DNA from: Cyanobacteria bacterium UBA11370
GTDB taxonomy: Bacteria; Cyanobacteriota; Cyanobacteriia; Cyanobacteriales; Coleofasciculaceae
DNA: 15,449 bases
NCBI GenBank assembly: GCA_003486645.1
Contig: DNGI01000056.1
Coordinates: forward strand, 1 to 15,449
Reading direction: 5' to 3'
In this document: positions 1-8,094 of the stretch, in pieces
Layout of the letters: each line of letters begins with the position of its first letter
Numbering within the stretch: the first letter of the stretch is position 1
The notes under the pieces: generated by a model
Databases searched by the model: none
The model's input: only the letters and a program-made list of their open reading frames with translations
What the model was told of the DNA's origin: nothing
Program-made: the position numbers and the translations under genes

Positions 1-144
1 TCATTTAGACTGGCTATATCAGGCTAATTGCGATAAATTAGACAAACCCCTCAAACTGGATAGCTCCGGTACAATAGATTCCTTGCTGATAATTTCCCCC
101 ACTCCCCCAGCCCCCTATTCGCTAGCAGTATCCTTAAAGTAGCC

Positions 145-1509
145 TTAAGGTAACGGCCTTGACGGAGGAACTTGAAGTTTGGGTAGACTGGTGAGAGTTT
201 GGTAAAAGCGGTCTGATAGCACGGTATTCCCTTCCTCGGTTAAGTGAATCGCGTCTATGAATGCTGGCTTGGAAGAACCGTCATAGATTCGGTATAAATT
301 GAGGGTTTTTACATTTTGGGGAAAGGCTTTCTGGAGGTTCTGAGTCGCTTGTGCCAATTCCTGATAACCCATTTGCACCTTTTGCTGGTAAACGGCTCCT
401 AATTCATCTAATATTTTCTGTTCACTAGCAGAAATCTTCTTTGTGCCGCGACCCGTAATTTCTGGCTGAACAGCGATAATAAAAGGAATCCCTGCTCCTT
501 TGGTTAGGCGAAGCATGGAAACGTGGAAATCCCGATAACGACTGACCCGACGTTTAAGTTCCCCTGGATCAGCAGGGAGATAGTGATCGAGTGATGCTTC
601 CGGATCAGTTGCGATTAAAGTTTGCCGACTTACGGAAAGCTGCGGACGCAAAATCCAGTATTGAGTTGCTTTGACTAAAGAGGTATCGGTGATGGCATAC
701 TTTAACTGCTGGGTAAGGTGAGTCCAAAAATGCCCCATCGAATTACTTAGGAAGTCTTCCACATTAGGAATATCGGTTGCCCATTGATCGCTGGGTAGGA
801 GTAAGTCTTGGTATCCATCCAAAACGATGATCGCATCTGGACTGTAGGATAAAATCTGAAGACCTAACAGAGCGAGTTGATTACCCGAAGCATAGCCTGG
901 TACGGCGGCATTAATCACCCGATACTGACCATCTCGAATTTTAGGCGGTAAGGCGAGTGCTTTGGCGAGGTCTGGTTTATAAAAGGGTAAGTCGGCGGGA
1001 CGGTATTTCTCTGGAGAACGTCGCTGCTGGGCTACTCGTTGGTTGAGACGAGTTTCCAACTTATTAGCTATTGTCGCTTGATTATTGGAGTTCCATTGAC
1101 CAAACGCGGTAGAACCCCCTAAGATAAAAATCCGAATTTCATTTTTCGGTTTAGTGAGAGGAACGGGTTCGTCATCCCGAAACCCCTGTTCATTAATCTG
1201 CCAAAAATTACTTTTCTGATTCCCCACTAAGCGATAGCCGACTGCTAAACTGCTTTGAGCCGCTAACTGCCCACGGTCTGATAAACCATCATAGGGCTGT
1301 TTGTTTTTGTTTAGGAACTTGAGACGGTAAACGTTAACATTACTGTCATAGGTGGCTAACTCGGCGCTTTTACCCGTAACGCCTACTAAAAACGAAGCCA
1401 ACACTTCTAGGATAATCAAGACTAGGGGAATAGCCAGGACAATTGCGATCGCTAGCAGTGGCAAAGGTTGGTGGCGCTTTCGATAAGTGCTACGGCGCGA
1501 CTTGAACAT
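145..1509 (-). CDS. Membrane-anchored SGNH/GDSL-family hydrolase
   Basis: The 454-residue protein has a basic N-terminus and one strong hydrophobic segment (about residues 16-45), which suggests an inner-membrane anchor with the enzyme domain outside the cytoplasm. The SGNH blocks can be read in order: GGSTAFG around Ser133 (nucleophile), AAVPGYASGNQ at 201-211 (block II glycine), DGYQD at 231-235 (block III), and DAIH at 419-422 (catalytic Asp419 and His422). Block III normally reads GxND; here the Asn position holds Gln, so the oxyanion hole may differ. Family members are esterases, lipases or acyl-ester hydrolases acting on polysaccharides or lipids; the substrate here cannot be told. The start is supported by a GAGGAAAAG ribosome-binding site about 10 bases upstream. 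The gene is divergent from the phosphatase-pyrimidine genes. The family call is firm, the substrate unknown. Confidence 0.8.
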   Translation of the reverse strand: MFKSRRSTYRKRHQPLPLLAIAIVLAIPLVLIILEVLASFLVGVTGKSAELATYDSNVNVYRLKFLNKNKQPYDGLSDRGQLAAQSSLAVGYRLVGNQKSNFWQINEQGFRDDEPVPLTKPKNEIRIFILGGSTAFGQWNSNNQATIANKLETRLNQRVAQQRRSPEKYRPADLPFYKPDLAKALALPPKIRDGQYRVINAAVPGYASGNQLALLGLQILSYSPDAIIVLDGYQDLLLPSDQWATDIPNVEDFLSNSMGHFWTHLTQQLKYAITDTSLVKATQYWILRPQLSVSRQTLIATDPEASLDHYLPADPGELKRRVSRYRDFHVSMLRLTKGAGIPFIIAVQPEITGRGTKKISASEQKILDELGAVYQQKVQMGYQELAQATQNLQKAFPQNVKTLNLYRIYDGSSKPAFIDAIHLTEEGNTVLSDRFYQTLTSLPKLQVPPSRPLP

Positions 1510-1560
1510 TAAATCTTTTCCTCAAATCACAATACAATCGGGAGGTATCCTTCTGGCACG

Positions 1561-1589
1561 TTGACATTCCGCTTAAGAGTGGGTAGCGT
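1561..1589 (+). promoter_or_regulatory. Candidate sigma-70-type promoter for the phosphatase/pyrF-pyrE genes
   Basis: A perfect TTGACA (1561-1566) is followed after exactly 17 bases by TAGCGT (1584-1589), which keeps the first two T/A and the last T of the -10 consensus but misses the middle bases. It lies about 80 bases upstream of the phosphatase start, in the gap between divergent genes. The position and spacing are right, but the -10 is poor. Confidence 0.3.
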
Positions 1590-1667
1590 CCCTCTCGCCT
1601 GAAGCGTCTTGGCTTTCATGCAGCAGCGGTGTTGCTCCAACTGCATACAGAGTTAAATATTATACCT

Positions 1668-2147
1668 ATGTCGTGCAAGTTACTCTTTGTTTGCCTTGGT
1701 AATATTTGCCGTTCTCCCTCCGCAGAGAACATTATGAAGCATTTGGTCGAACAAGCGGGTCTGAGTAAGAGTATTATTTGTGATTCGGCGGGAACGAGTA
1801 GTTATCACATTGGTTCTTGTCCCGATCAACGGATGACCGCAGCGGCAAAACGCCGAGGTATCATCCTTAAGGGTCAAGCACGGCAGTTTCGTAAGTCTGA
1901 CTTTGAAGAGTTTGATCTAATTTTAGCAATGGATCGGGCAAATTATCGGGATATTCTATCGCTTGATCCGGCTGGAAAGTATCAGGATAAAGTACGGTTA
2001 ATGTGTGATTTTGCGTCCCATTATCCGGAACGAGAAGTTCCTGATCCTTACTATGGTGGTGTGGAAGGATTTAATCATGTAATTGATTTACTCCTTGATG
2101 CTTGTGAGGGGTTATTGAACTATGTTTGTAAGAATTATCAATTATGA
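1668..2147 (+). CDS. Low-molecular-weight protein tyrosine phosphatase
   Basis: The 159-residue protein has the family's normal length. The phosphatase loop CLGNICRS starts at Cys9 and fits C-x5-R with Cys9 as nucleophile and Arg15 binding phosphate. The general acid is Asp126 in VPDPYYGG near the C-terminus. Such soluble enzymes dephosphorylate phosphotyrosine; in bacteria they often counteract tyrosine kinases that control exopolysaccharide export, though no such kinase lies nearby. The frame extends back to a GTG at 1629, but the ATG at 1668 is preferred because family members begin a few residues before the FVCLGNICRS strand. The stop overlaps the next start by 4 bases, implying translational coupling with the pyrimidine enzyme. 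A functional link between the two is not obvious. Confidence 0.9.
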   Translation: MSCKLLFVCLGNICRSPSAENIMKHLVEQAGLSKSIICDSAGTSSYHIGSCPDQRMTAAAKRRGIILKGQARQFRKSDFEEFDLILAMDRANYRDILSLDPAGKYQDKVRLMCDFASHYPEREVPDPYYGGVEGFNHVIDLLLDACEGLLNYVCKNYQL

Positions 2148-3616
2148 ATTATGAAGTGAATTTCTTTGAAAAATTAAATCGGGCTATTTCCCAAAATCAA
2201 AGCTTATTGGTTGTGGGACTCGATCCCAATCCTGAAATGATGCCCAGTTGTTACGACACACAAGGGCAAAAAACTAACATTGAGGGTTTGTGGAACTGGT
2301 TGCAATTGATTATTGACCAAACCGCTAATTTAGTTTGTGCCTATAAACCCACATTCGGATTTTATAAAGCCTTGGGTGTTCCTGGAATGGAACTGTTGCA
2401 GCGGACATTAACCGCTATTCCCCCTCACTTACCCATTATTTTAGACGCGAAACACGGCGACCTTAATACTAGCAGTATCTTTGCTCAAACTGTTTTTGAA
2501 GAGTGGCAAGTAGATGCTGTCACCTTAACTCCTTATTCGGGTCAAGACCATATAGCACCGTTTTTGATTTATCCGGGGAAGGCGGTATTTGTTCTGTGTT
2601 CGACTTCTAATCCGGCGGCGGTTGCCTTGCAGCATTATCCAACTCCTGAATCCCCCTTTTATTTACAAGTCGTTAAAGAAGCTAAAACCTGGGGAACACC
2701 TGAAGAATTGGCATTAGAAGTAGGAACAACTTCTCCCGATATTCTGGCACGAATTCGCGCTGTTGCCCCTGAACGAATTATCTTAGTTCGGAGTATTTGG
2801 GCAGAGGGAGGTGGTAATTTAAAACAAATTCTAGCAGCGGGTTTAAATGCCAGTGGGGATGGATTACTTGTTCCCATTCCTCAAGATATGTTATCCAGTG
2901 AAGAACCTGCTGCTGTTATTGAACCGTTGCGTGAGCAAATTAATCAAGTCAGACACGAAATTCTTCGTGAAGGTTCTACCTGCGATTTGTGGATGCCGGA
3001 TATTTGTTTACTGGAAAAACATCCACATCAAGATTTAATCTTACAACTCTATGATCTTGATTGTATTCTATTTGGTGAATTTGTTCAAGCATCCGGGGCA
3101 ACCTTTCCTTACTACATCGACTTACGTAAAGTCATTTCCAACCCGCAACTTTTCCATCAAATGATCAGCGCCTATGCTGATATTCTAAAAGACCTTAATT
3201 TTGATCGTATTGCTGGCATTCCCTATGGTTCTTTACCAACAGCAACTGGCTTATCATTACGGATGAATCACCCAATGATTTTTCCCCGTAAAGAAGTAAA
3301 AGCCCACGGGACACGGCGGTTAATTGAGGGGAATTTTGAACCGGGAGAAACGGTTGTGGTTGTTGATGATATTCTGATTAGCGGGAAAAGTGTGATGGAA
3401 GGGGCCCAAAAGATAAAATCAGCCGGATTGAACGTTCATGATATTGTGGTATTTATCGATCATGGACAAGGGGTGAAAGATAAACTAAGAGCAAATGGTT
3501 ATCAGCCTCATGCCGTATTAACGATTTCTGAAATTACCGAAACCCTTTATCAAGCGGGTCGAATTAATCAGGAGCAATACCAGGCATTAACTCAGGCTGA
3601 AGAGGCGATCGCCTAA
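2144..3616 (+). CDS. pyrF/pyrE: Bifunctional orotidine-5'-phosphate decarboxylase / orotate phosphoribosyltransferase (PyrF-PyrE fusion)
   Basis: The 490-residue cytoplasmic protein joins the last two steps of UMP synthesis. Residues 1 to about 270 are a decarboxylase of the longer 'type 2' form: VGLDPNP at 24-30, the catalytic DAKHGD at 101-106 with Lys103, and the phosphate-binding VRSIW region near 215. From about residue 285 to the end is orotate phosphoribosyltransferase, with the catalytic-loop lysine region (FPRKEVKAHGT, 380-390) and the PRPP-binding motif VVVVDDILISGKS at 404-416. The decarboxylase-first order is the reverse of animal UMP synthase and has been described in cyanobacteria and kinetoplastids. 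Both active sites look intact, so the protein should take orotate plus PRPP through OMP to UMP. Its ATG overlaps the stop of the preceding phosphatase gene. Confidence 0.93.
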   Translation: MNYEVNFFEKLNRAISQNQSLLVVGLDPNPEMMPSCYDTQGQKTNIEGLWNWLQLIIDQTANLVCAYKPTFGFYKALGVPGMELLQRTLTAIPPHLPIILDAKHGDLNTSSIFAQTVFEEWQVDAVTLTPYSGQDHIAPFLIYPGKAVFVLCSTSNPAAVALQHYPTPESPFYLQVVKEAKTWGTPEELALEVGTTSPDILARIRAVAPERIILVRSIWAEGGGNLKQILAAGLNASGDGLLVPIPQDMLSSEEPAAVIEPLREQINQVRHEILREGSTCDLWMPDICLLEKHPHQDLILQLYDLDCILFGEFVQASGATFPYYIDLRKVISNPQLFHQMISAYADILKDLNFDRIAGIPYGSLPTATGLSLRMNHPMIFPRKEVKAHGTRRLIEGNFEPGETVVVVDDILISGKSVMEGAQKIKSAGLNVHDIVVFIDHGQGVKDKLRANGYQPHAVLTISEITETLYQAGRINQEQYQALTQAEEAIA

Positions 3617-3620
3617 TTAA

Positions 3621-3637
3621 ATTTTGGATTTTGGATT
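3621..3637. repeat. Two copies of the TTTTGGA heptamer (reverse of TCCAAAA)
   Basis: A stretch reading TTTTGGA twice sits in the 37-base gap between pyrF-pyrE and the cytochrome gene. It is the reverse complement of the array at 11373-11400, so the same repeat family occurs in both orientations in this window. A third, degenerate pair lies near 9089-9104. Confidence 0.6.
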
Positions 3638-3653
3638 ATCGCTTAATTATAAC

Positions 3654-4262
3654 ATGACATTATCGAATTCCTCCCAACGTTCTAAATCTATTCCCAAACC
3701 AAACCAACCTATCCCAGCCAAATTCTTCCACTGGCTCAATATTATTAGCCTACTATTAATGATTACCAGTGGCTTACAAATTTACAATGCTAATGCCGTT
3801 TTTGGCGGACGGAATGGCCCCTTTGCTCCCGCTATATTTACTTTAGGAGGTTGGTTAGCTGGAGGGAGACATTGGCATTTTGCTGCCATGTGGCTATTTG
3901 CAATTAATTTATTTTGGTATGGTATTTATATTCTGATTACCCGGCGTTGGCAACATCGGTTTGTCCATAGTAATGATATTAAAGCACTGCAAGTTAGTCA
4001 AAATCAAAAACGCCGGATTTATGCTTGGCATCGCTTATCTTATACAGCGATTATTCCTGTATTATTACTAGCGATACTGAGTGGATTGGGACTGTATAAA
4101 CCTGCTCAATTTCATTGGATTGTGGATTTATTTTGCGGTTGGCAAGGACTGCGGATTGTCCATTTTTTAATAGTTCCAACAGTCTTACTCTTTACTAGAA
4201 TTCATACTGAATGGGGTTTCAAGATTGGTGGCATACGTATGATAAAATCAATCTTTTGGTAA
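3654..4262 (+). CDS. Cytochrome b561-type membrane subunit
   Basis: The 202-residue protein has four clear hydrophobic segments (about 26-44, 73-95, 127-147, 165-183). Histidines sit at helix ends in the pattern expected for b-heme ligation: His26, His73/His75, His126, His170 and His184. This matches the Ni/Fe-hydrogenase or thiosulfate-reductase type cytochrome b family, which passes electrons between quinones and a periplasmic enzyme. The ATG at 3654 is chosen over an upstream TTG at 3624, because the extra codons come from a heptamer repeat. The molybdoenzyme gene begins 11 bases downstream, so the likely role is to carry electrons to or from that enzyme, as YedZ/MsrQ does for MsrP, although this is a different cytochrome family. 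The pairing is inferred from context. Confidence 0.8.
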   Translation: MTLSNSSQRSKSIPKPNQPIPAKFFHWLNIISLLLMITSGLQIYNANAVFGGRNGPFAPAIFTLGGWLAGGRHWHFAAMWLFAINLFWYGIYILITRRWQHRFVHSNDIKALQVSQNQKRRIYAWHRLSYTAIIPVLLLAILSGLGLYKPAQFHWIVDLFCGWQGLRIVHFLIVPTVLLFTRIHTEWGFKIGGIRMIKSIFW

Positions 4263-4273
4263 ATCGTAAATAT

Positions 4274-4984
4274 ATGAATTATAATCAACGTCTGCTGCGC
4301 CGCCAGTTTTTACAAGTTTCAGGATTATCGAGTATCGGCTTACTTTTAGGAGGTTGTGGATTAAGCTTATTTGAGGATAAGGTTGGCAAAACGTTTGAAC
4401 CCCTTAATCAACGCGTCGAAACCTTAATTTTTAACCCTCAAAAACTCATACCCGAATTTCCAGCTAGTGCGATTCAACCCGAAGCTTTACTGATTAATAC
4501 CTTCGGAGATACTCCAGAACTTGATCCTGTTACCTTTCGTCTAAAGATTAATGGTGAGGTGAATAATCCGGTTAGTCTCAGTATGATAGATATTCAACAA
4601 CTACCCCTAACTTCAATGATTATTCGCCATGTTTGTGTTGAAGGGTGGGCGGCAATTGTACAATGGGGTGGGGTAAGATTACGAGACTTAGTAGCCCTTG
4701 CTCAACCCAAATCGAATGTACGTTATATTTACTTTGAATCTGCTGATGGGTATTACGAAAGTTGGGATATGGCTTCTGCTTTACATCCTCAAACCCTAAT
4801 GGCTTATCAAAAAAATGGACAACCTCTATCTATTGATAACGGTGCGCCTCTACGTTTAGCTTCCCCGATTAAACTTGGTTATAAACAGAGTAAGTGGGTG
4901 ACTCGGATGATGTTAGTGAAGGAATTACTACCCTATCGCGGTTATTGGGAAGATCAAGGGTACGAATGGTTTGCAGGGCTTTAA
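4274..4984 (+). CDS. Tat-exported molybdopterin-dependent oxidoreductase, sulfite oxidase family, possible lipoprotein
   Basis: The 236-residue protein carries the sulfite-oxidase-type molybdopterin fold. Its conserved RHVCVEGW motif (118-125) places Cys121 as the molybdenum ligand, followed by the WGGVRLRDLV strand and later SPIKLGYKQSKW. The N-terminus has a twin-arginine motif (RRQFLQ, 9-14) and a hydrophobic stretch ending LLLGGC at Cys28, a reasonable lipobox, so the enzyme may be exported folded and lipid-anchored. The ATG at 4274 is preferred over one at 4211, because it puts the Tat motif at the right distance and avoids overlap with the cytochrome gene. Family relatives include sulfite oxidases and MsrP, which repairs oxidised methionine. 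The sequence does not tell which substrate is used. The upstream cytochrome b is the probable redox partner. Confidence 0.85.
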   Translation: MNYNQRLLRRQFLQVSGLSSIGLLLGGCGLSLFEDKVGKTFEPLNQRVETLIFNPQKLIPEFPASAIQPEALLINTFGDTPELDPVTFRLKINGEVNNPVSLSMIDIQQLPLTSMIIRHVCVEGWAAIVQWGGVRLRDLVALAQPKSNVRYIYFESADGYYESWDMASALHPQTLMAYQKNGQPLSIDNGAPLRLASPIKLGYKQSKWVTRMMLVKELLPYRGYWEDQGYEWFAGL

Positions 4985-5124
4985 AAGATTACCATTTCAC
5001 GAATGATTTAAACTAGATTATCGCGTTTCTCAGATGCTGATGGTACATTTAATTTTCTTCCCCACTCCCTTTCATCCCAAGCATTTGTAATATCATTTCC
5101 GGTTGAATAACCCTAAAAAAGAGT

Positions 5125-5156
5125 GAGGGGGAGAGAGGGAGAGGGGGAGAGAGGGA
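5125..5156. repeat. Two exact tandem copies of a 16-bp purine-rich unit
   Basis: GAGGGGGAGAGAGGGA is repeated twice head to tail in the gap between the molybdoenzyme and the Uma2 gene. The strand is almost pure purine and resembles the G-rich tracts at 8916-8944 and 9930-9955. Apart from this repeat, the 235-base gap shows no gene. Confidence 0.8.
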
Positions 5157-5219
5157 GACTTTTTATTATGGGTGATTTGCCGAACATCATATAACTCATA
5201 ACTATGAGAACTGCTATAT

Positions 5220-5843
5220 ATGAGTAACTCAAAAACGATTCAGACCTTCCCTGAAACTCTAACCTTTGATCAATTCCTGGAATGGTATCCAGAGGACGGA
5301 CGATACGAACTTATTGATGGAAAAGTTTTTGAAATGCAGCCAACAGGTCAACATGAAGATGTTACTGAATTTTTAGTAGAGAATTTAACTATTCTAAGTA
5401 GACAACGCCAAAACCTTTATCGTTTTCCCAGACGCGCCTTAGTCAAAGCACCGAGTTGGGAAACTGGGTATCTTCCAGATATTATCGTAGTAAAGCGTAA
5501 TGCTCTCAAGACTGAACCATTATGGGAAAAAGCTGCTACCCTTACTCAAGGTTCGTCTATTCCTTTAGTTGTGGAAGTTGTTAGTACGAATTGGGAAAAT
5601 GATTACGCCCGAAAGCTGGAAGATTACGAAACTATGGGTATTTCTGAGTACTGGATTGTGGATTATTTAGGACTAGGAGGTCGGCGCTATATCGGTTCTC
5701 CAAAGCAACCTACGTTCAGTGTCTATGAACTCGTTGAGGGGGAGTATCAGGTAAGGCAATTTAGAGGTTTGGATCGGATCGAGTCCCCAACTTTTCCAGA
5801 ATTAGATTTGACTGCTAACCAAGTTTTTAGGGCTGGAGAATAA
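5220..5843 (+). CDS. Uma2-family (DUF820) putative PD-(D/E)XK endonuclease
   Basis: The 207-residue protein has the family's usual size and motifs: RYELIDGKV at 28-36 (Glu30), GYLPDIIVV at 83-91 (Asp87), PLVVEVVS at 115-122 (Glu119), and ARKLEDYETMGISEYWIVD at 130-148 with Lys132. The D87...E119-x-V layout fits a PD-(D/E)XK nuclease core. These genes are strongly expanded in cyanobacteria, commonly as many dispersed paralogues, and their biological role is not settled. No partner antitoxin or transposase is adjacent, so it looks like a stand-alone copy. The ATG at 5220 gives the standard N-terminus with the TFDQFLEWYPEDGRYELIDG region; no good Shine-Dalgarno is seen before it. The stop lies at the outer edge of a nested inverted repeat. 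Confidence 0.85.
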   Translation: MSNSKTIQTFPETLTFDQFLEWYPEDGRYELIDGKVFEMQPTGQHEDVTEFLVENLTILSRQRQNLYRFPRRALVKAPSWETGYLPDIIVVKRNALKTEPLWEKAATLTQGSSIPLVVEVVSTNWENDYARKLEDYETMGISEYWIVDYLGLGGRRYIGSPKQPTFSVYELVEGEYQVRQFRGLDRIESPTFPELDLTANQVFRAGE

Positions 5844-5873
5844 GCTGTATTTTAACAATACCAATACTGAAAA

Positions 5874-5971
5874 CTAGTGGTTCATGTCATTAATTATGGG
5901 GGTGTAGAGACGTTGCATTGCAACGTCTCTACTGGATATCATTCATCACAATTAATGGGATGAACCACTAG
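5874..5971. repeat. Nested palindromic element (MITE-like) between convergent genes
   Basis: Outer arms starting CTAGTGGTTCAT (5874 onward) and ending ATGAACCACTAG (5971) match over about 20 of 23 positions. Inside them lies a perfect hairpin (5904-5932) with 14-base arms GTAGAGACGTTGCA around one central base. A further 9-base pair of arms, ATAAGCTGT (5840-5848) and ACAGCTTAT (5979-5987), encloses everything and reaches the stop codons of both neighbouring genes. The inner hairpin sequence resembles palindromes widely dispersed in cyanobacterial genomes. It could act as a two-way transcription stop, but no T-run follows either arm, so a mobile or repeat origin is the better reading. Confidence 0.8.
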
Positions 5972-5987
5972 GTGTGGGACAGCTTAT

Positions 5988-8084
5988 CTAACCCTTTCCA
6001 TCCAGATGTACTAATAATGTAATTACAAACTCCGTCCCCTTTCCAATATCAGAATTTACGACAATCTTTCCCCCATGCTTTTCAATAATCTTATAACAAA
6101 TCGAAAGACCTAATCCAGTTCCTTTCCCCACTTCTTTGGTTGTAAAAAAAGGGTCAAATATTTTATCTTTAATCTTGGCTGGAATACCTGATCCATTATC
6201 CTGAATTCTCACACTAACCTGATTCTCTGTTAACCGTTCCGTTTGAATCACAATTCGCTTATCTCGTTGTTCAGTTTGTTCAAAAAGTGCATCAATGGCA
6301 TTACTCAGAATATTCATAAAGACTTGATTGAGTTGTGCCGGATAGCACTGCAATAACGGCAAATCGCCATACTGTTTACTGACAGTAATTCCTTTAATCA
6401 AACGGTGATTCAAAAGTAACAATGTATTATCAATCCCTTCATGTAAATTAATCTGTTTCACCGCCGCTTCATCCAGACGGGAGAAGTTACGTAATGATAA
6501 AACTAGCTGCTTAATTCGTTCCGCCCCCATTTCCATCGAACAAATCATGTGAGGCAAATCAGCCGCTAAAAATTCCAGATCAATCTCTTCAATCCAGGCT
6601 TTAATACTGGGATTCGGGTGATGATAGGACTGTTGGTAAAGCTGGACTAAATAAAGTAATTCTTGAATCGATTTATTCGCATATTGCAAATTTGCCGAAA
6701 TAAAATTAACAGGATTATTAATTTCGTGAGCAATTCCAGCTACCATTTGACCAAGACTAGACATTTTTTCAGTTTGGATAAGCTGAACTTGAGTGTGTTG
6801 GAGTTCTTTTAGGGCAAATTCAAGCTTAATCGTTTGTTCTTTTAACTGCGCTGATGAGTGTTGTAACGCCAATTCAGCTAACTTGCGTTCACTAATATCT
6901 TCTAATAACCAAAGCCGTCCCGGTACATCTCGCATTCGTGTCGGCGTACTCGAAAGGCTAAGAACTTTAGGCGGAGAACCGTTAAATGTCCATAACCAGT
7001 CTCGAATTTCAGCATCCGGCTGGGAAAAAAACTCTCCGGCTTGTCGGGTAATTTGTTCAGGATTATTGACACTAGCCCGTAATTGTGCCATAGCTAATGC
7101 CAAGACTTCCGGTACGACCGCCCCCGGCTTCAAATTCAGTTCCCTCGCGGCGGCTTGATTCACCCAACCTTGTTCGCCACTTTCATCTAAAAATATCACA
7201 CCTTGGGGGATGGTTTCCAGAATAGCGCTGTAACGTGCTTGGAGCTTTTCTAGAGAAACATTGGTATGCTCAAATCGTAATAAAGTCCGCAACCCTGCTA
7301 CCAACGACTCACAGAATCGTCGCAACTCTGGCTGAAGGGAGGTTCGGTGATACCAAATTAGTAAAATTGCACCGTATTGGTTGCAGCCTTCCTGAAGGGG
7401 TAAAATGATTAGGGATTTGACTCCTAATGCAATTAAAAGTGAGGTTGCATCCGATGCAGAGCGGTAATCCGAATAGTAGAGGGGGCGATTTTGTTCCAAG
7501 GCTTTAGTAAAGCAACTTGGATTAATTTGAGTGGGAAACGTGTTTGCAGGCAAGTCTACTAATACTTTAGCCGTTACATCATCCAGTTGCTGCAAGGCGA
7601 TCGCACCATCGGCACGAGCAATGTCTTTTAATATAAGAAGGGCTTGACGAAGCAACAGGCTGGGAGTTGCACTATTATCGCTTTCCAGAATTGCACTCAA
7701 TATCCTACGAGATGCTAATTTCCACTCAATCGAACGTAGAAATTGACGGATTAGGTTGCCTAGCAGTATCAGGCTGGGGAAGGTAATACTATGTAATAAG
7801 AGCAACTGACTACTAAACCAGAAGACTCTATTAACTAACAAGCCGATACTAACCAGAAGTACTATCTGTACCGTTGATAGGGGTAGTATCAAGCCAGATA
7901 CAAATACCAGCGAGGCAATTCGCCATACTAGTGATCCGCTGTTCAATAACCCAAGGGCAATAACAATAACGCTTAGTCCCAATAAAGGGAGTCTAAAGGT
8001 TGGGAGTTGATCAGGATGAGGAGAGTCTAGATGTAGAAGCTTTTTGACCCAGTATCCTAATTGTGAGTCAAATAAGTTTAACAT
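5988..8084 (-). CDS. Membrane sensor histidine kinase with GAF-like and PAS regions
   Basis: Numbering is from the ATG at 8084 (698 residues). Several hydrophobic helices fill about 30-115. A GAF-like region follows (about 137-272), then a PAS region (about 282-400, [21 protein letters not shown] at its start) and a coiled-coil linker (400-440). The kinase core is complete: H box [12 protein letters not shown] with phospho-acceptor His453, N box within 586-598, G1 DNGSGI 629-634, F box FDPFF 643-647 and G2 GKGTGLGLS 653-661. No receiver domain is fused and no response regulator is adjacent. An alternative ATG at 8123 lies in a HIP1 site and would overlap the upstream hydrolase gene by 29 bases; the 8084 start leaves a 10-base gap. 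The upstream RsbQ-like hydrolase probably supplies the signal sensed by the PAS region; this is inference. Confidence 0.9.
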   Translation of the reverse strand: MLNLFDSQLGYWVKKLLHLDSPHPDQLPTFRLPLLGLSVIVIALGLLNSGSLVWRIASLVFVSGLILPLSTVQIVLLVSIGLLVNRVFWFSSQLLLLHSITFPSLILLGNLIRQFLRSIEWKLASRRILSAILESDNSATPSLLLRQALLILKDIARADGAIALQQLDDVTAKVLVDLPANTFPTQINPSCFTKALEQNRPLYYSDYRSASDATSLLIALGVKSLIILPLQEGCNQYGAILLIWYHRTSLQPELRRFCESLVAGLRTLLRFEHTNVSLEKLQARYSAILETIPQGVIFLDESGEQGWVNQAAARELNLKPGAVVPEVLALAMAQLRASVNNPEQITRQAGEFFSQPDAEIRDWLWTFNGSPPKVLSLSSTPTRMRDVPGRLWLLEDISERKLAELALQHSSAQLKEQTIKLEFALKELQHTQVQLIQTEKMSSLGQMVAGIAHEINNPVNFISANLQYANKSIQELLYLVQLYQQSYHHPNPSIKAWIEEIDLEFLAADLPHMICSMEMGAERIKQLVLSLRNFSRLDEAAVKQINLHEGIDNTLLLLNHRLIKGITVSKQYGDLPLLQCYPAQLNQVFMNILSNAIDALFEQTEQRDKRIVIQTERLTENQVSVRIQDNGSGIPAKIKDKIFDPFFTTKEVGKGTGLGLSICYKIIEKHGGKIVVNSDIGKGTEFVITLLVHLDGKG

Positions 8085-8094
8085 CCGATAAGTC

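Noticed and set aside
2847..3038. Plus-strand frame within pyrF-pyrE
   Set aside because: Out-of-frame shadow of a well-supported coding sequence.
5220..5843. Uma2 protein as a transposon or restriction component
   Set aside because: No transposase, methylase or target-site duplication nearby; it looks like an ordinary stand-alone family copy.
5904..5932. Perfect hairpin as a Rho-independent terminator
   Set aside because: No T-run follows on either strand, and the sequence has the form of a dispersed palindromic repeat; a stop function remains possible but unsupported.
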